60,882 nt of DNA from Acidobacteriota bacterium (GTDB lineage: Bacteria; Acidobacteriota; Vicinamibacteria; Vicinamibacterales; CAVVIG01): the NCBI GenBank assembly GCA_003222535.1, contig QHWJ01000332.1, positions 1 to 60,882 on the forward strand. The letters are read 5' to 3'. A model generated the notes under the pieces. That model searched no databases, was not told where the DNA came from, and saw only the letters and a program-made list of their open reading frames with translations. Of the stretch, positions 1 to 8,378 are shown one piece after another; the stretch's first letter is position 1, and each line of letters opens with the position of its first letter. Position numbers and translations under genes: made by a program.

Positions 1-24
1 GGCAATATCGGGCAATATTTGAAG

Positions 25-132
25 GAGGAGCAACGCAGCCAGCGCCGGGGTCCCCAACGCGGCAGCCGCGTTGGGGTGGGGCGGGGATGCATCGCCGGTC
101 GAATGCAGCCGGACTTTTACCACGGGCTGCTA
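25..132. repeat. Inverted long repeat with palindromic core, left copy
   Basis: The core at 52-76 is a palindrome, CCCCAACGCGG-CAG-CCGCGTTGGGG. The whole block, including the flanks GGAGGAGCAACGC, GATGCA and CCACGGGCTGCT, recurs in inverted orientation at 60334-60443. Positions 1-203 hold no gene. Just after the block, at about 134-160, lies a piece of the CGCCTGAAAGGCTCGCG repeat family. Confidence 0.75.
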
Positions 133-203
133 AGCTCGCCTGAAAGGCTCGCGCCGAGCGGCCCTGTTGGGACCGCCATATGGCTTTGAAACCGGCTAAC
201 GAC

Positions 204-1355
204 TCAGTTAGCCGCGGCCTTCTGTTCGGCGCTTTCAGCGGGCGCACTGGACAGAATGCCTGCCAGATGTGCCGCGAAGATTGAGGCCAGAGCCTGGATG
301 CCCTCCGATGTTTCACCCCCACTCCGGATTTCGGCGGACAGGGCGCCGATGCAGCCGTCAGCCGAAAGAATAGGCGCGACCACGGCGCCGCTCGAGCCAC
401 TCGGGCGGGAGGGGACGATCTGCAGCACGCCCGAACGGTACGCGGCCGCGGCCGCGTTGTTGGCCGAGCGCGGCACCGGCGGAATGCGCGCGATCATCTC
501 CGGGCTGTAGCCGTGGAACAGCACCGGCCGCAGCTCCGCGCCCGCGGTACTGCCCATCCATACAATCAGCCCGCTCGCGCCCATCACGTCGCCCGCGCGG
601 CCGAGAATCTTCGTCAACTCGTCGAGATCGCGAACCCGGCCGAAGTCGGTGGCCAGCTCCGCCGCCGCCTTGAACATGGCTGGGGGCGCGAAAGGGGTGG
701 CCGGCGCCGCATGCGGGGCCTGCGCTATCGACAAGCCCGTGTCGGCCGTGTCCTCGACATCGGCCGAGCGCGGCACCGGGATCAGCAGTAACACGACGAC
801 CGCCGCGACCGCCGCCGCACTGCCGAGCGCGATGGCCTGCCGCTTCCGAATCGCCGCCATCTCGCGGTCGGACGCCTGATGCTCCGCCAGCCGGGCAGTT
901 TCGACCTGGCGGCCCGCGGTGACCGCTAGGTCGCTGCCTTCCGCGAAGATGACGTCGGCGGCCATCAATGCCTGTCCCGACTTCAAATACTCGCGTGCGC
1001 GCTTGTCGACGTTCACGAATTCGCCGCTCGTCGCCGCAGCCGCGTCGAGAGCGGTTCGCGTGCCGGCGGCGGCGGATTGATGCAACGACGTGAGCGCCGC
1101 CGTCGCCGCTTCCGTGGTCGCCGACACCCTGTTCATCCAGAACCCGGCGCCCTGTCCAGCCGCGACGTACGCCTGCTGGGCGACGCGCGCGTCCGCGAAC
1201 GCGTCGGTCGCCTCGCGCGCGTGCTGATCGAACGCGCGCACCGAGGAAACGAGGACGCCGATCTCTTCTTCGGAGCGGATGAGGAGGAAGGCGGCGGCGC
1301 CGATTGCGATACAGGCCACCGCTCCGAACGTCAGTCGCAACGCTCGTGATCGCAT
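204..1355 (-). CDS. Two-TM membrane protein with C-terminal GAF domain
   Basis: 383 aa. A membrane segment at about residues 9-26 is followed by a roughly 145-residue alanine-rich helical extracytoplasmic region, a second membrane segment at about 174-193, a proline-rich linker, and a cytoplasmic GAF-like domain at about 230-370 (LIVWMGST, VVAPILSADGCIGALSAEI). The layout resembles the sensor part of a chemoreceptor or histidine kinase, but no HAMP, kinase or methyl-accepting domain follows, so it may sense a ligand or redox state and signal through partners. The frame is open far upstream (to 2342), but only the start at 1355 puts the signal-anchor at the N-terminus. The ligand is unknown. 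Confidence 0.7.
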   Translation of the reverse strand: MRSRALRLTFGAVACIAIGAAAFLLIRSEEEIGVLVSSVRAFDQHAREATDAFADARVAQQAYVAAGQGAGFWMNRVSATTEAATAALTSLHQSAAAGTRTALDAAAATSGEFVNVDKRAREYLKSGQALMAADVIFAEGSDLAVTAGRQVETARLAEHQASDREMAAIRKRQAIALGSAAAVAAVVVLLLIPVPRSADVEDTADTGLSIAQAPHAAPATPFAPPAMFKAAAELATDFGRVRDLDELTKILGRAGDVMGASGLIVWMGSTAGAELRPVLFHGYSPEMIARIPPVPRSANNAAAAAYRSGVLQIVPSRPSGSSGAVVAPILSADGCIGALSAEIRSGGETSEGIQALASIFAAHLAGILSSAPAESAEQKAAAN

Positions 1356-1421
1356 CTTTTTGCAGCCCCCCGTGGACGCGGGGCTGAGACCGAAGCGCCG
1401 CCAGAGTATCATAAGCGCCCC

Positions 1422-1535
1422 ATGCTCGCGACGGGGATGTTGCTTCTGCTCACGATGAGCCCGGCGCGCGTCGCTGTCGTGAACCCGGGCTCGCCGTTTT
1501 TCTCGCGCGCGATTTCGTTCAGGTCGCTCGGCTGA
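1422..1535 (+). pseudogene. N-terminal remnant resembling a periplasmic substrate-binding protein
   Basis: A 38-codon frame starts with a hydrophobic leader (MLATGMLLLL), then reads ARVAVVNPGSPFFSRAI, like the first strand and helix of sugar-type periplasmic binding proteins. It ends at once in the repeat GTCGCTCGGCTGAAGG...CTCGCGCTCC (1523-1550). No continuation is seen downstream. It may be a truncated gene cut by a repeat; chance similarity is possible. Confidence 0.3.
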
Positions 1536-1743
1536 AGGCCCTCGCGCTCCAGGCGGCTCTTTGCAGGGCGAGGCCTTCATGCCCATTGGTTGGGAGGCAG
1601 GTGGAACGTACTGTCCGATCAGTCTCTGCTGGTCCGCATGGAGGCGGAACTCCACCACTGCTTGCAGGCAAGGCGGGGTCGGGCCACAATTCCCGGCTGG
1701 CGGCGTTACTGGATAATGATCATCAAAGAAGACAGGAGAGTTT

Positions 1744-3567
1744 ATGCGAATGCGACGATTCGTCTTCGGCGGCATTCTCGTCCTCGGCGTTTGTGGCACG
1801 GTGTACCTGAGCGCACAGGACCCATCCGACGAAGTTCGGATCTCGACGATGCGCCCCGTCGTCCGCGGCCGCACGCAGGCGGCCGCCTCGATGAAGGCCG
1901 AGGCGACCCGGGCCGCTGATCGGATTCTGCAGGCGGGTGGCAACGCGTTCGACGCCGCTGTCGCCGGCCAGGCGGTGCTCGGCCTCGTCGATGCGGCGTC
2001 CAACGGCGTCGGCAGCGACGCGGTGATCCTCGTGTATGACGCCAAAGCGAAAGCCGTCGTGTCCATCAACGCGGAAGGCACCGCGCCGCGGCTCGCGACG
2101 ATCGAGTGGTACCAGAAGAACCTCGGAGGAAAGCTGCCGCAGAGCGACACGCTGCTCTCGGGTACGGTGCCCGGCGTGGTCGACGCCTGGTACACGCTGC
2201 TCGACCGCTGGGGCACGATGACGTTCGCGCAGGTGCTGCAGCCGGCAATCGACACGGCCGAGAACGGCTTCCCGATCGGCGAGCGGATGGCTGCCGCCAT
2301 CGCCGGATCGCGCAAGCTCAAGAAGTACCCGACGAGCGTCAAGGTCTACTTCCCGGGCGGGGCGGCGCCCAGGCCGGGAGACATTTTCAGGAATCCCGAT
2401 CTGGCGCGCACGTTGCGGAAGCTGGTCGACGCCGAAAAGGAGAACGCCGGCAGGGGCCGTCATGAGGCATTGAAAGCCGCGCGCGATCGCTTCTACAAGG
2501 GCGACATCGCGCGGACGATGGCGAAGTTCTCCGAGGAGCAGGGCGGTCTGTTCCGATATGAGGACTTCGCGTCGTACACCGACAAAGTCGAGACGCCGGT
2601 CTCGATCGACTATCGCGGCTACCGCGTCTACAAGAACGCGTCGGCGAATCAGGGCCCGACCGAGCTCTTCGCGTTGAACATCCTAGAAGGCTACGACCTC
2701 AAGAAACTCGGCCACAACAGCCCCGATTACATCCACACGAGCATCGAAGCGGTCAAGCTGGCGCTCGGCGATCGCGAGAAGTATCTCGGCGACATGGATT
2801 TCATCCAGATTCCGTACGAGGGCCTGCTGTCGAAGGAGTACGCCCGCGAGCGCCGGACGCTGATCGATCCCGAGCACGCCTCGCTCGAGCTGCGGCCGGG
2901 CGTCCCCGAGAAGTTCACGAAGACGACGCAGGCGTTGAACAGGCCGGTCCACATCAATCTCGAAGGGGAGGCCGATCACGAAGGCGACACGAGCTACCTC
3001 GCCGTGATCGACAGGGATCGCAACATGGTGAGCTTCGAGCCCAGCCTGCACAGCGGCTTCGGCACCGGCGTCGTGATGGCGGACCTGGGATTCATCTTCA
3101 ACTGCCGCGGCGACTACTACTCGCTGGTGGCTGGCGAAGCCAACGCGCTGGCCCCGGGCAAGCGGCCGCGCAGCACCCTGCAGAGCACGCTGGTCATGAA
3201 GAGCAACCAGCCGTTCATGATCGTCGGCAGCCCCGGCGGAGACGATCAGGTGTTCCGCACGATTCAGACGCTCTTGAACATCGTCGATTTCGGCATGAAC
3301 GTGCAGGAAGCGATCGAGGCTCCGCGCTGGGCGACGCGAAGCTTCCCGGCCTCGCCGTTTCCACATACGATGTACCCGGGTGAGATGTCGGTCGAGCAGC
3401 GCGTGCCCGAGGCCGTCCGCGAGGCGCTCATAAAGCGGGGTCACAAGCTGCGGGTTGGCGGTCCGTGGACGATGGGGTCGCTGGCGGCGATTGTGGTCGA
3501 TCAGAAGACGGGCGTGCTGAGCGCCGGCACGGATCCGCGCGTCGACGCGTACGCGATCGCGTGGTAG
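1744..3567 (+). CDS. Gamma-glutamyltransferase family protein, secreted
   Basis: 607 aa, an Ntn-hydrolase that normally self-cleaves and transfers or hydrolyses gamma-glutamyl groups, for example of glutathione. A signal peptide covers about residues 1-24 (RRFVFGGILVLGVCGTVYLSAQ), so it acts in the periplasm. The motif GGNAFDAAVAGQAVLGLVD is typical of the large subunit. The autoprocessing site GDTSYLAVID puts the nucleophile at Thr416, and the oxyanion glycines GSPGGDDQ follow. The stretch near residue 220 (AEKENAGRGRHEALKAARDRFYKGD) is longer than in many relatives. A Shine-Dalgarno AGGAG lies 6-7 nt before the start. A second, broken homologue is at 43304-44873. Confidence 0.88.
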   Translation: MRMRRFVFGGILVLGVCGTVYLSAQDPSDEVRISTMRPVVRGRTQAAASMKAEATRAADRILQAGGNAFDAAVAGQAVLGLVDAASNGVGSDAVILVYDAKAKAVVSINAEGTAPRLATIEWYQKNLGGKLPQSDTLLSGTVPGVVDAWYTLLDRWGTMTFAQVLQPAIDTAENGFPIGERMAAAIAGSRKLKKYPTSVKVYFPGGAAPRPGDIFRNPDLARTLRKLVDAEKENAGRGRHEALKAARDRFYKGDIARTMAKFSEEQGGLFRYEDFASYTDKVETPVSIDYRGYRVYKNASANQGPTELFALNILEGYDLKKLGHNSPDYIHTSIEAVKLALGDREKYLGDMDFIQIPYEGLLSKEYARERRTLIDPEHASLELRPGVPEKFTKTTQALNRPVHINLEGEADHEGDTSYLAVIDRDRNMVSFEPSLHSGFGTGVVMADLGFIFNCRGDYYSLVAGEANALAPGKRPRSTLQSTLVMKSNQPFMIVGSPGGDDQVFRTIQTLLNIVDFGMNVQEAIEAPRWATRSFPASPFPHTMYPGEMSVEQRVPEAVREALIKRGHKLRVGGPWTMGSLAAIVVDQKTGVLSAGTDPRVDAYAIAW

Positions 3568-3591
3568 ACATGAGAACCGGTTTTCAAAAAG

Positions 3592-3660
3592 TGTAGGGCG
3601 ACCGTTTCCGCCTTCGCCTGAAGCTTCGGCGTACCGCCGTAGCCTTGGCGGAGGCGGTTA
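3592..3660. repeat. Palindromic intergenic repeat (GGCGACC / CCTGAAGCTTCGG family)
   Basis: After GTAGGGCGACC comes a block with the arms CCGCCTTCGCCTGAAGC and GCCTTGGCGGAGGCGG around CGGCGTACCGCCGTA. Almost the same block occurs in inverted orientation at about 48331-48377. GTAGGGCGACC also recurs beside the hairpin at 7180-7200. Confidence 0.6.
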
Positions 3661-3683
3661 GAGTCGCCGTTCGGGGGAGCTGT

Positions 3684-4916
3684 ATGCGAATCCTTTCTCG
3701 ACTTGCGATCCTGCTGGCGGCGTGCGCGGCTGGTCTGACGGCACAGTCGACTTCGAAGCAGCTGCCACCACCGTTTCAAACGCCGTCCGCGGACAACCGC
3801 TCGCGAATCGTGCCGCGGCCCGCCGGCGCTCGAATCAGAGTTCCCTCGGGATTCACGGTCGACGTCGCCGCCGACGGGTTCGACACGCCGCGCTTCATGC
3901 TGCTCGGGCCGGGGAACGAGATTCTCATGAGCGACAGCGTCTCTTCCCGCGACAACGCTGGCAGTGTCTACGTCCTGCTCGACAGGAATCGCGACGGCAA
4001 GATCGACGCGAAGACGAAAATCATCGAGGGGCTCGATCGCCCCTACGGTCTCGCGCTCTGGAAGGACTATCTCTACGTGGCGGAAACCACGTCGCTCAAG
4101 CGCTACAAGTACGACGCCAAGGCGATGAAGGTCACTACGCCGGGCGAGGAGATCGTGCCGATGAAGAATTTCTCGAAGGGACACTGGACGCGCACGGTGC
4201 TCTTCGACCGTAAGGGCGAGAAGATGTACTTGACCGTCGGCTCGGGTTCGAACGTCGATGCCGGCGAGGATCCGATGCGCGCGGCGATCCATCGCTTCAA
4301 CCCGGATGGAACAGGTCACGAAACGTTCGTCTCCGGTACACGAAACCCGATTGGCCTGCGCTCCTATCCAGGGACCGATACGCTATGGGCGGCCGTTCAG
4401 GAGCGGGACGGTCTCGGAGACGACCTGGTGCCGGATTACTTCACCGCTCTCAAGCCCGGCGCCTTTTATGGCTGGCCGTACGCCTACATCGGCCAGAACG
4501 AGGATCCGAGGCGCAAAGGCGAAGCGCCGGAGCTGGTCAGGAAAACGACCGTGCCGGATGTCCTGCTGGGCGCGCACGTCGCGGTCCTCGACGTGCTCTT
4601 CTACACCGGCAAGATGTTTCCCCCGGAGTATCAAGGCGGCGCACTGATCGCGCGGCACGGCTCCTGGAACCGCTCCAAACGGGTCGGGTACGACGTCGCG
4701 TTCCTTCCCTTCAAGAACGCACGGCCCGCGGGAGAGCTGCGCGATTTTCTTTCCGGGTTCATGGTGTCACCCGATTCGGGTGATGTCTGGGGACGTCCCG
4801 TCGGGCTGCTGCAGCTTGCGGACGGATCGCTTCTGATGACCGACGACGGCGGCAGGAAAATCTGGCGCGTGGCCTACAAGGCCGGTCAATCCACGACAGC
4901 CGCGGGGGCGAAGTAG
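3684..4916 (+). CDS. L-sorbosone dehydrogenase-like six-bladed beta-propeller protein
   Basis: 410 aa, exported: the leader RLAILLAACAAGLTAQ covers residues 4-19. The body matches the sorbosone/glucose dehydrogenase (GSDH-type, often PQQ-dependent) beta-propeller family: VPSGFTVDVAADGFDTPRFM, GLDRPYGLALW, a WTRTVLFD strand, GSGSNVDAGEDPMRAAI, GTRNPIGL, DDLVPDY, FYGWPYAY and SWNRSKRVGYDV, ending in LLMTDDGGRKIWRV. Such proteins oxidise sugars or aldehydes in the periplasm; the actual substrate cannot be read here. GGGGGAGC 4 nt before ATG is a good ribosome site and selects this start. The gene follows the gamma-glutamyltransferase across a repeat and is probably a separate unit. Confidence 0.82.
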   Translation: MRILSRLAILLAACAAGLTAQSTSKQLPPPFQTPSADNRSRIVPRPAGARIRVPSGFTVDVAADGFDTPRFMLLGPGNEILMSDSVSSRDNAGSVYVLLDRNRDGKIDAKTKIIEGLDRPYGLALWKDYLYVAETTSLKRYKYDAKAMKVTTPGEEIVPMKNFSKGHWTRTVLFDRKGEKMYLTVGSGSNVDAGEDPMRAAIHRFNPDGTGHETFVSGTRNPIGLRSYPGTDTLWAAVQERDGLGDDLVPDYFTALKPGAFYGWPYAYIGQNEDPRRKGEAPELVRKTTVPDVLLGAHVAVLDVLFYTGKMFPPEYQGGALIARHGSWNRSKRVGYDVAFLPFKNARPAGELRDFLSGFMVSPDSGDVWGRPVGLLQLADGSLLMTDDGGRKIWRVAYKAGQSTTAAGAK

Positions 4917-4967
4917 AAGGACTCGTCTTGCCGATCGAGCGACACGGCGCGGCGAACGCTCACTCTA

Positions 4968-5528
4968 CTACTCTGCGAACACGCGTGCGGCCCGGAAGGT
5001 GAGGCCGGGCAGAGAAGGCGAGCGCACGTCCTGAGTCTCGTCGTACGTGGCGACCAGCTCGTACTCCGATCTGCGAAGCAGGTAGACCTCGAGCGTGTTT
5101 TTCACGGGGTCGACGATCCAGTATTCAGGCACGGCGAACCTGGCGAGAAGCTGCATCTTTCGACCGCGGTCGCGGGCCTCGGTGCTGCGAGACAGGACTT
5201 CCACCGCGAGATCGGGCGCTGCCCGTGGCGTCCGCATCATGTCGATGACGTGGCGGCGCTCCTCGCGGAAGAAGACAACGTCGGGCTGGACGACGTCGTG
5301 CTCGGAGAACACGATGTCCATGGGCGCCTCGAACACAAGGCCGCCGACCGCCCGTTCGTATTCGACGAGGATTTCGCAAATGTGCAGAAGCACGCGCTGG
5401 TGCCTGGGGAAAGGCGATGGAACCACAATCACCTCGCCGTCATACAGTTCGTACCGGCGCCCGTCGTCCGGCCACGTTTGCAATTCGGCGAAGGTGACTC
5501 TCGGATCTGTCGCCCTCATGAACCGCAT
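4968..5528 (-). CDS. Uma2 family restriction-endonuclease-fold protein
   Basis: 186 aa, a usual length for Uma2 (DUF820). Signature pieces are TFAELQTWPDDGRRYELYDGEV, SPFPRHQRVL, the PD motif in DVVQPDVVFF, and PDLAVEVLSRST followed by RDRGRKMQLLARFAVPEYWIVDP, which is the PD-(D/E)xK-like core. Their role is unproven; these genes are common, often in multiple copies, in Cyanobacteria, Chloroflexi and Acidobacteria. An in-frame ATG at 5519 is a possible alternative start. It is monocistronic and convergent with the sorbosone-dehydrogenase-like gene. Confidence 0.88.
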   Translation of the reverse strand: MRFMRATDPRVTFAELQTWPDDGRRYELYDGEVIVVPSPFPRHQRVLLHICEILVEYERAVGGLVFEAPMDIVFSEHDVVQPDVVFFREERRHVIDMMRTPRAAPDLAVEVLSRSTEARDRGRKMQLLARFAVPEYWIVDPVKNTLEVYLLRRSEYELVATYDETQDVRSPSLPGLTFRAARVFAE

Positions 5529-5633
5529 TCTACATCGTCGGTGCGAGAACCATGCCGCGCCGGGTAGTCGCGTTTTCCTGAATGAATTCGCGCGGTGCCC
5601 GGACGACGTCCGCAGAAATTGCCGCGGCTCGGC

Positions 5634-5858
5634 ATGATGAGCGAGACAGCGATTACTTGGGTGATGTTCGCATTTCTTGCGGTAGCGGTCGTTTTGTCCA
5701 GTTTAGATCCGGTGCTGGGCGTGATAATCGGGGTGGCCGGTTTTGTGGTCGTAGTCGTCTTGCAACTCATCACGAACGAGATGAAAGAAAGCAGCAACGG
5801 CCCCGTCTCCTCGCAGTCGGCTGACCGATACAACGACAAAGAAGAGAGCGACCACTAG
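5634..5858 (+). CDS. Small hydrophobic membrane protein, unknown
   Basis: About 74 aa from either of two adjacent ATGs (5634 or 5637). Two hydrophobic stretches, ITWVMFAFLAVAVVLSSL and VLGVIIGVAGFVVVVVLQLI, make a membrane hairpin, followed by a hydrophilic tail. No family is recognised and the ribosome site is weak. The base composition (richer in A/T than the neighbours) makes it uncertain; the opposite strand is also open but gives an implausible low-complexity protein. Confidence 0.4.
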   Translation: MMSETAITWVMFAFLAVAVVLSSLDPVLGVIIGVAGFVVVVVLQLITNEMKESSNGPVSSQSADRYNDKEESDH

Positions 5859-5903
5859 CTTCGTCGATTGGAATAATCTGCAGTCTGAAATCCCCGGGTT
5901 CTT

Positions 5904-6227
5904 TCAGTCCTCGAGATCCTCACGGTACACCGGCTGTGCCGGATTGACGCGACCATCGGCGACGGCGGCGACCAACCGGTCGTACGCCGTCTTCGCTTCC
6001 GGGAGCGTCGCGTAGCCGCGCTCCCATTGCAGCGCACCGCCGTCCGAGTAGATGAGCGTGAAAAACCGGCCGGACGCGTACTCGAGCTCGAGCAGGCTGT
6101 TCGGCATGTCGGGATCACCCTGCTGACCGAGCACGTCCATCAGCGCGACGGACCACTCCCGCCCCTTCGGATCGGCGACGACCTGGCGCTCGAGATACTG
6201 CCAGTCGTCCAAGCTCCACAAAGGCAT
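5904..6227 (-). CDS. Hypothetical 107-aa soluble protein
   Basis: It begins MPLWSLDDWQYLERQVVADPKG and has an SLLELEYASGRFFTLIYSDGGALQWERGYATLPEAKTAYDRLVAA body, which reads as a compact alpha/beta domain with aromatic strands. No family is recognised. It is the last gene of the minus-strand run that starts near 14.9 kb and may be co-transcribed with the response regulator upstream. Confidence 0.6.
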   Translation of the reverse strand: MPLWSLDDWQYLERQVVADPKGREWSVALMDVLGQQGDPDMPNSLLELEYASGRFFTLIYSDGGALQWERGYATLPEAKTAYDRLVAAVADGRVNPAQPVYREDLED

Positions 6228-6235
6228 AGCAACTC

Positions 6236-6300
6236 AGGAATCTGGTAATTGGGTAATCTGGTAATCGGGTAATTTGATTGGGGAATTTAATCGGGTGATT
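6236..6300. repeat. Array of GGTAATC-type short units
   Basis: About seven imperfect direct copies of an 8-nt unit (GGTAATTG, GGTAATCT, GGTAATCG, GGTAATTT and so on). The array runs into the 3' end of the next gene and supplies its last codons and stop (6287). A related array with an inverted half is at 58919-59063. Confidence 0.8.
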
Positions 6301-6670
6301 TCGTGACTGGTGCGAGGAGCTGGTCGAGCGCCCGCGCAACCTGCGCACCGGTGAACGGTTTCGGGATCAGCAGGACGTGCTGCGCCTGCCGCGAACGGAG
6401 GCTGGCGTCAGCCTCCTCCGGCGTATCGCTGATGATGACGATCGGGAGATCGGCATGAGCCGTCTCGTCTCGCACCATGTCGAAGAGCGATTCGCTCATG
6501 TCGTAAACCGAACAATCGAGCACGAGCGCGTCGACGCGCTCGGCGACGATCCATGCGGCGATCGTATCCGTGTAGCCGGTGGCGACGACCTCGTAGCCGC
6601 GGTCGCGCAGCGCAAAGGACAGCAGCTCGGCGATCTCGGGAGTGTCGTCGATCAGGAGGATGCGAGGCAC
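6287..6670 (-). CDS. Single-domain response regulator (REC)
   Basis: 127 aa from a GTG at 6670. This start gives VPRILLIDDTPE, the first strand of a receiver domain. Acidic pair Asp8/Asp9, phospho-acceptor Asp52 (ALVLDCSVYDMSE), Ser81 (VIISDTPEEA) and Lys104 (LIPKPFTGAQ) are all in place. There is no output domain, so it probably signals by protein-protein contact (CheY/Spo0F style). The reading frame extends about 80 codons upstream, but that part is encoded by the CTTGGTCC repeat and is not credible protein. The C-terminus KSPD lies in the adjacent repeat. Confidence 0.8.
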   Translation of the reverse strand: MPRILLIDDTPEIAELLSFALRDRGYEVVATGYTDTIAAWIVAERVDALVLDCSVYDMSESLFDMVRDETAHADLPIVIISDTPEEADASLRSRQAQHVLLIPKPFTGAQVARALDQLLAPVTKSPD

Positions 6671-6674
6671 GCCG

Positions 6675-6803
6675 GTCCTTGGTCGCTGGTGCTTGGTTCT
6701 TGGTCCGTTCGAGGTCCTTGGTCCGTCCTTCTTCCTTGGTGCGCACCTAGGACCACGGACCACGGACGGACCGAGGACAAAGGCCCAAGGACTAAGGACT
6801 ACA
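6675..6803. repeat. Inverted array of CTTGGTCC-type units
   Basis: The left half repeats CCTTGGTC / GCTTGGTTC / CCTTGGTCCG. After GCGCACCTA the right half repeats the complement (GGACCACGG, GGACCACGG, CCGAGGAC, CCAAGGAC). The two halves could form a long imperfect hairpin between the response regulator and the next gene upstream. Confidence 0.8.
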
Positions 6804-7140
6804 CCGTCTGCGGCAGCCGCCTCATCTTTCCTGCTGCCGGCTCCAGGTCCAGCACCCACACGCGACCGCCGGCCGTGTAGTAGGCGCGTTGATCGCTTTC
6901 GATCATCGCGCCCCATGCCTCCAGCGTGCGCATCGCGAAGGTGTAGCCCTGGAAGTTTTTGCGCGTGTGGTCGAGCAATTCATTCGTGTGCCAGTTGTCG
7001 GTGAGGATGGCGTCGCCGGCATGCACGCGGACGACGGTGTAGAAGCGGTCGTGAGCCGCCTCGGGCCGTACGTCGCGTGTCGACCCGCGCTTCTTGCCTT
7101 CGTTGACGATGTAGCTTTCCTGGGTGATTGGATCAGTCAT
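6799..7140 (-). CDS. Hypothetical 113-aa protein
   Basis: It starts MTDPITQESYIVNEGKKRG and contains DRFYTVVRVHAGDAILTDNWHTNELLDHTRKNFQGY and LEAWGAMIESDQRAYYTAGGRVWVLDL. It looks like a small soluble protein with a C-terminal beta-hairpin; no family is recognised. It sits between the oxidoreductase beta subunit and the response regulator on the same strand. Its final codons abut the CTTGGTCC repeat. Confidence 0.6.
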   Translation of the reverse strand: MTDPITQESYIVNEGKKRGSTRDVRPEAAHDRFYTVVRVHAGDAILTDNWHTNELLDHTRKNFQGYTFAMRTLEAWGAMIESDQRAYYTAGGRVWVLDLEPAAGKMRRLPQTV

Positions 7141-7179
7141 CTCTCAGCCTGTGACGCGAGCCTTTCAGCCCCGCGGTCC

Positions 7180-7200
7180 GGCGACCCTGAGAGGGTCGCC
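7180..7200. repeat. 8-bp perfect hairpin (GGCGACCC/GGGTCGCC)
   Basis: Perfect stem with a 5-nt loop (TGAGA), followed by CTACG. No T-run follows on either strand, so an intrinsic terminator is unlikely. The end GGTCGCCCTAC matches the GTAGGGCGACC at 3593-3603, which suggests a repeat family. Confidence 0.5.
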
Positions 7201-7218
7201 CTACGCAGCTGCGCTGTA

Positions 7219-8283
7219 TCACACCGTTTCCGCGATCGCGGCGGCCGCTTCCGCGGACGCCATATCGACCAGGTTCTTCGCGTCGGCCGCCCGGATCAAG
7301 GCTGCAGGCAGCTCGACTTTCATCATCCGCCACTGCTCGTTGGCAAACTTCTGCAGCGTGGCGATGTGCTCGGCGTGCAGGTGGCCAAAGCGTCCCTGCA
7401 GCTTCAGGTACTCGGAGACCGGCCGCATGTTCTGCGGGCGGAAGCTGTAATCGAACTCGCGTTTTTCGGGATTCCATTCCCAGATCGGGTACAGCCCGCA
7501 TTCAACCACCAGCCGGCCGAGATCGATCGAGCGCGGCGTCTCGTACACGAAACCCTTCTGGCACGGGGTGTAGACCATCAGGTACGACGCGCCCTTGTGA
7601 TTGAGGCCCTTGCGCACCTTGTTCATCAGGTCGATCGGATAGCCCACGCTCGCGGTCGCCACGTAGCAGTGGGGGTGGCCGGCCGCCATCATGCGCGCGA
7701 GATCTTTCGGGAACAGCTTCTTCGCTTCCGGAATCGTCGGGCCTGGCGGCGAGAACGTCGTCATTCCGCCGTAGGGGGTGCGCGACGAGGCTTGAATGCC
7801 GGTGTTCGCGTACTGCTCGTTGTCGTAGCAGATGATCAGGCAGTCGTGGTTCCGGTACAACGCACCCGAAATCGACGCGAGCCCGATGTCCGACGCGCTG
7901 CCGTCGCCCGCCTCGCAGATGATGTTCGGAAAGGCCCCCTTCCATTTGCCTTTGCGGATCATCGCTTCGTACGCAGCCGCGACACCCGCGGTGAAGCTGC
8001 CCGAGCTGCCGATCTGCGTATGCGCCCAGGGCACGTTGTACGGGGTGCACAGATACGAGCTGTTGGCGACATACATGCAGCCGGTGGGTCCGACCAGGAT
8101 CGTGTTGTCGCCTGACGCCTTGCTCGTCATCCGGTACTGGATGGACGGCCCGCACCCGGCGCATGTGCGGTGGCCCGGCACGAACGGCTCGGTCTCGGGC
8201 AGCTCGGGGTTGTAGAAGCGCGCCCCCTGATTCGGGCTCGGAAACATCGGCAGCATCTGCCGTTGAATTTCAATCGCAGGCAT
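7219..8283 (-). CDS. porB: 2-oxoacid:ferredoxin oxidoreductase beta subunit (pyruvate synthase type)
   Basis: 354 aa. This is the thiamine-diphosphate subunit that, with alpha and gamma, interconverts pyruvate or another 2-oxoacid and acyl-CoA plus CO2 using ferredoxin. Cys41 and Cys44 (CAGCGPS), Cys69 (PTGCMY) and Cys241 (TPCQKG) fit the cluster ligands. The TPP motif is GDGSASDIG at 126-134 with YDNEQYANTG at 153-162. A strong GGAGG lies 5 nt before the ATG. It is the last of the four subunit genes, which are separated by repeat-filled gaps of about 75-155 bp rather than overlaps. Substrate choice (pyruvate, 2-ketoglutarate, branched) is not decidable by eye. Confidence 0.9.
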   Translation of the reverse strand: MPAIEIQRQMLPMFPSPNQGARFYNPELPETEPFVPGHRTCAGCGPSIQYRMTSKASGDNTILVGPTGCMYVANSSYLCTPYNVPWAHTQIGSSGSFTAGVAAAYEAMIRKGKWKGAFPNIICEAGDGSASDIGLASISGALYRNHDCLIICYDNEQYANTGIQASSRTPYGGMTTFSPPGPTIPEAKKLFPKDLARMMAAGHPHCYVATASVGYPIDLMNKVRKGLNHKGASYLMVYTPCQKGFVYETPRSIDLGRLVVECGLYPIWEWNPEKREFDYSFRPQNMRPVSEYLKLQGRFGHLHAEHIATLQKFANEQWRMMKVELPAALIRAADAKNLVDMASAEAAAAIAETV

Positions 8284-8288
8284 CGTTC

Positions 8289-8366
8289 CTCCAAAAACGA
8301 ACGCAGAGTTCGCAAAGCACGCAGAGCAAAGCTTTCTCTGCGATCTCAGCGCTCTTTGCGTTCATA
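8289..8366. repeat. Inverted array of CGCAGAG/CGCAAAG units
   Basis: AACGCAGAG-TTCGCAAAG-CACGCAGAG then, after a short centre, CTCTGCG and CTCTTTGCGTTC. It fills the gap between the alpha and beta subunit genes. The left-half unit recurs at 44930-44952. Confidence 0.75.
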
Positions 8367-8378
8367 CGTCGTGACATG

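Noticed and set aside
7180-7200. Rho-independent terminator
   Set aside because: Stem is good but there is no T-tract on either side, and the sequence belongs to a repeat family.
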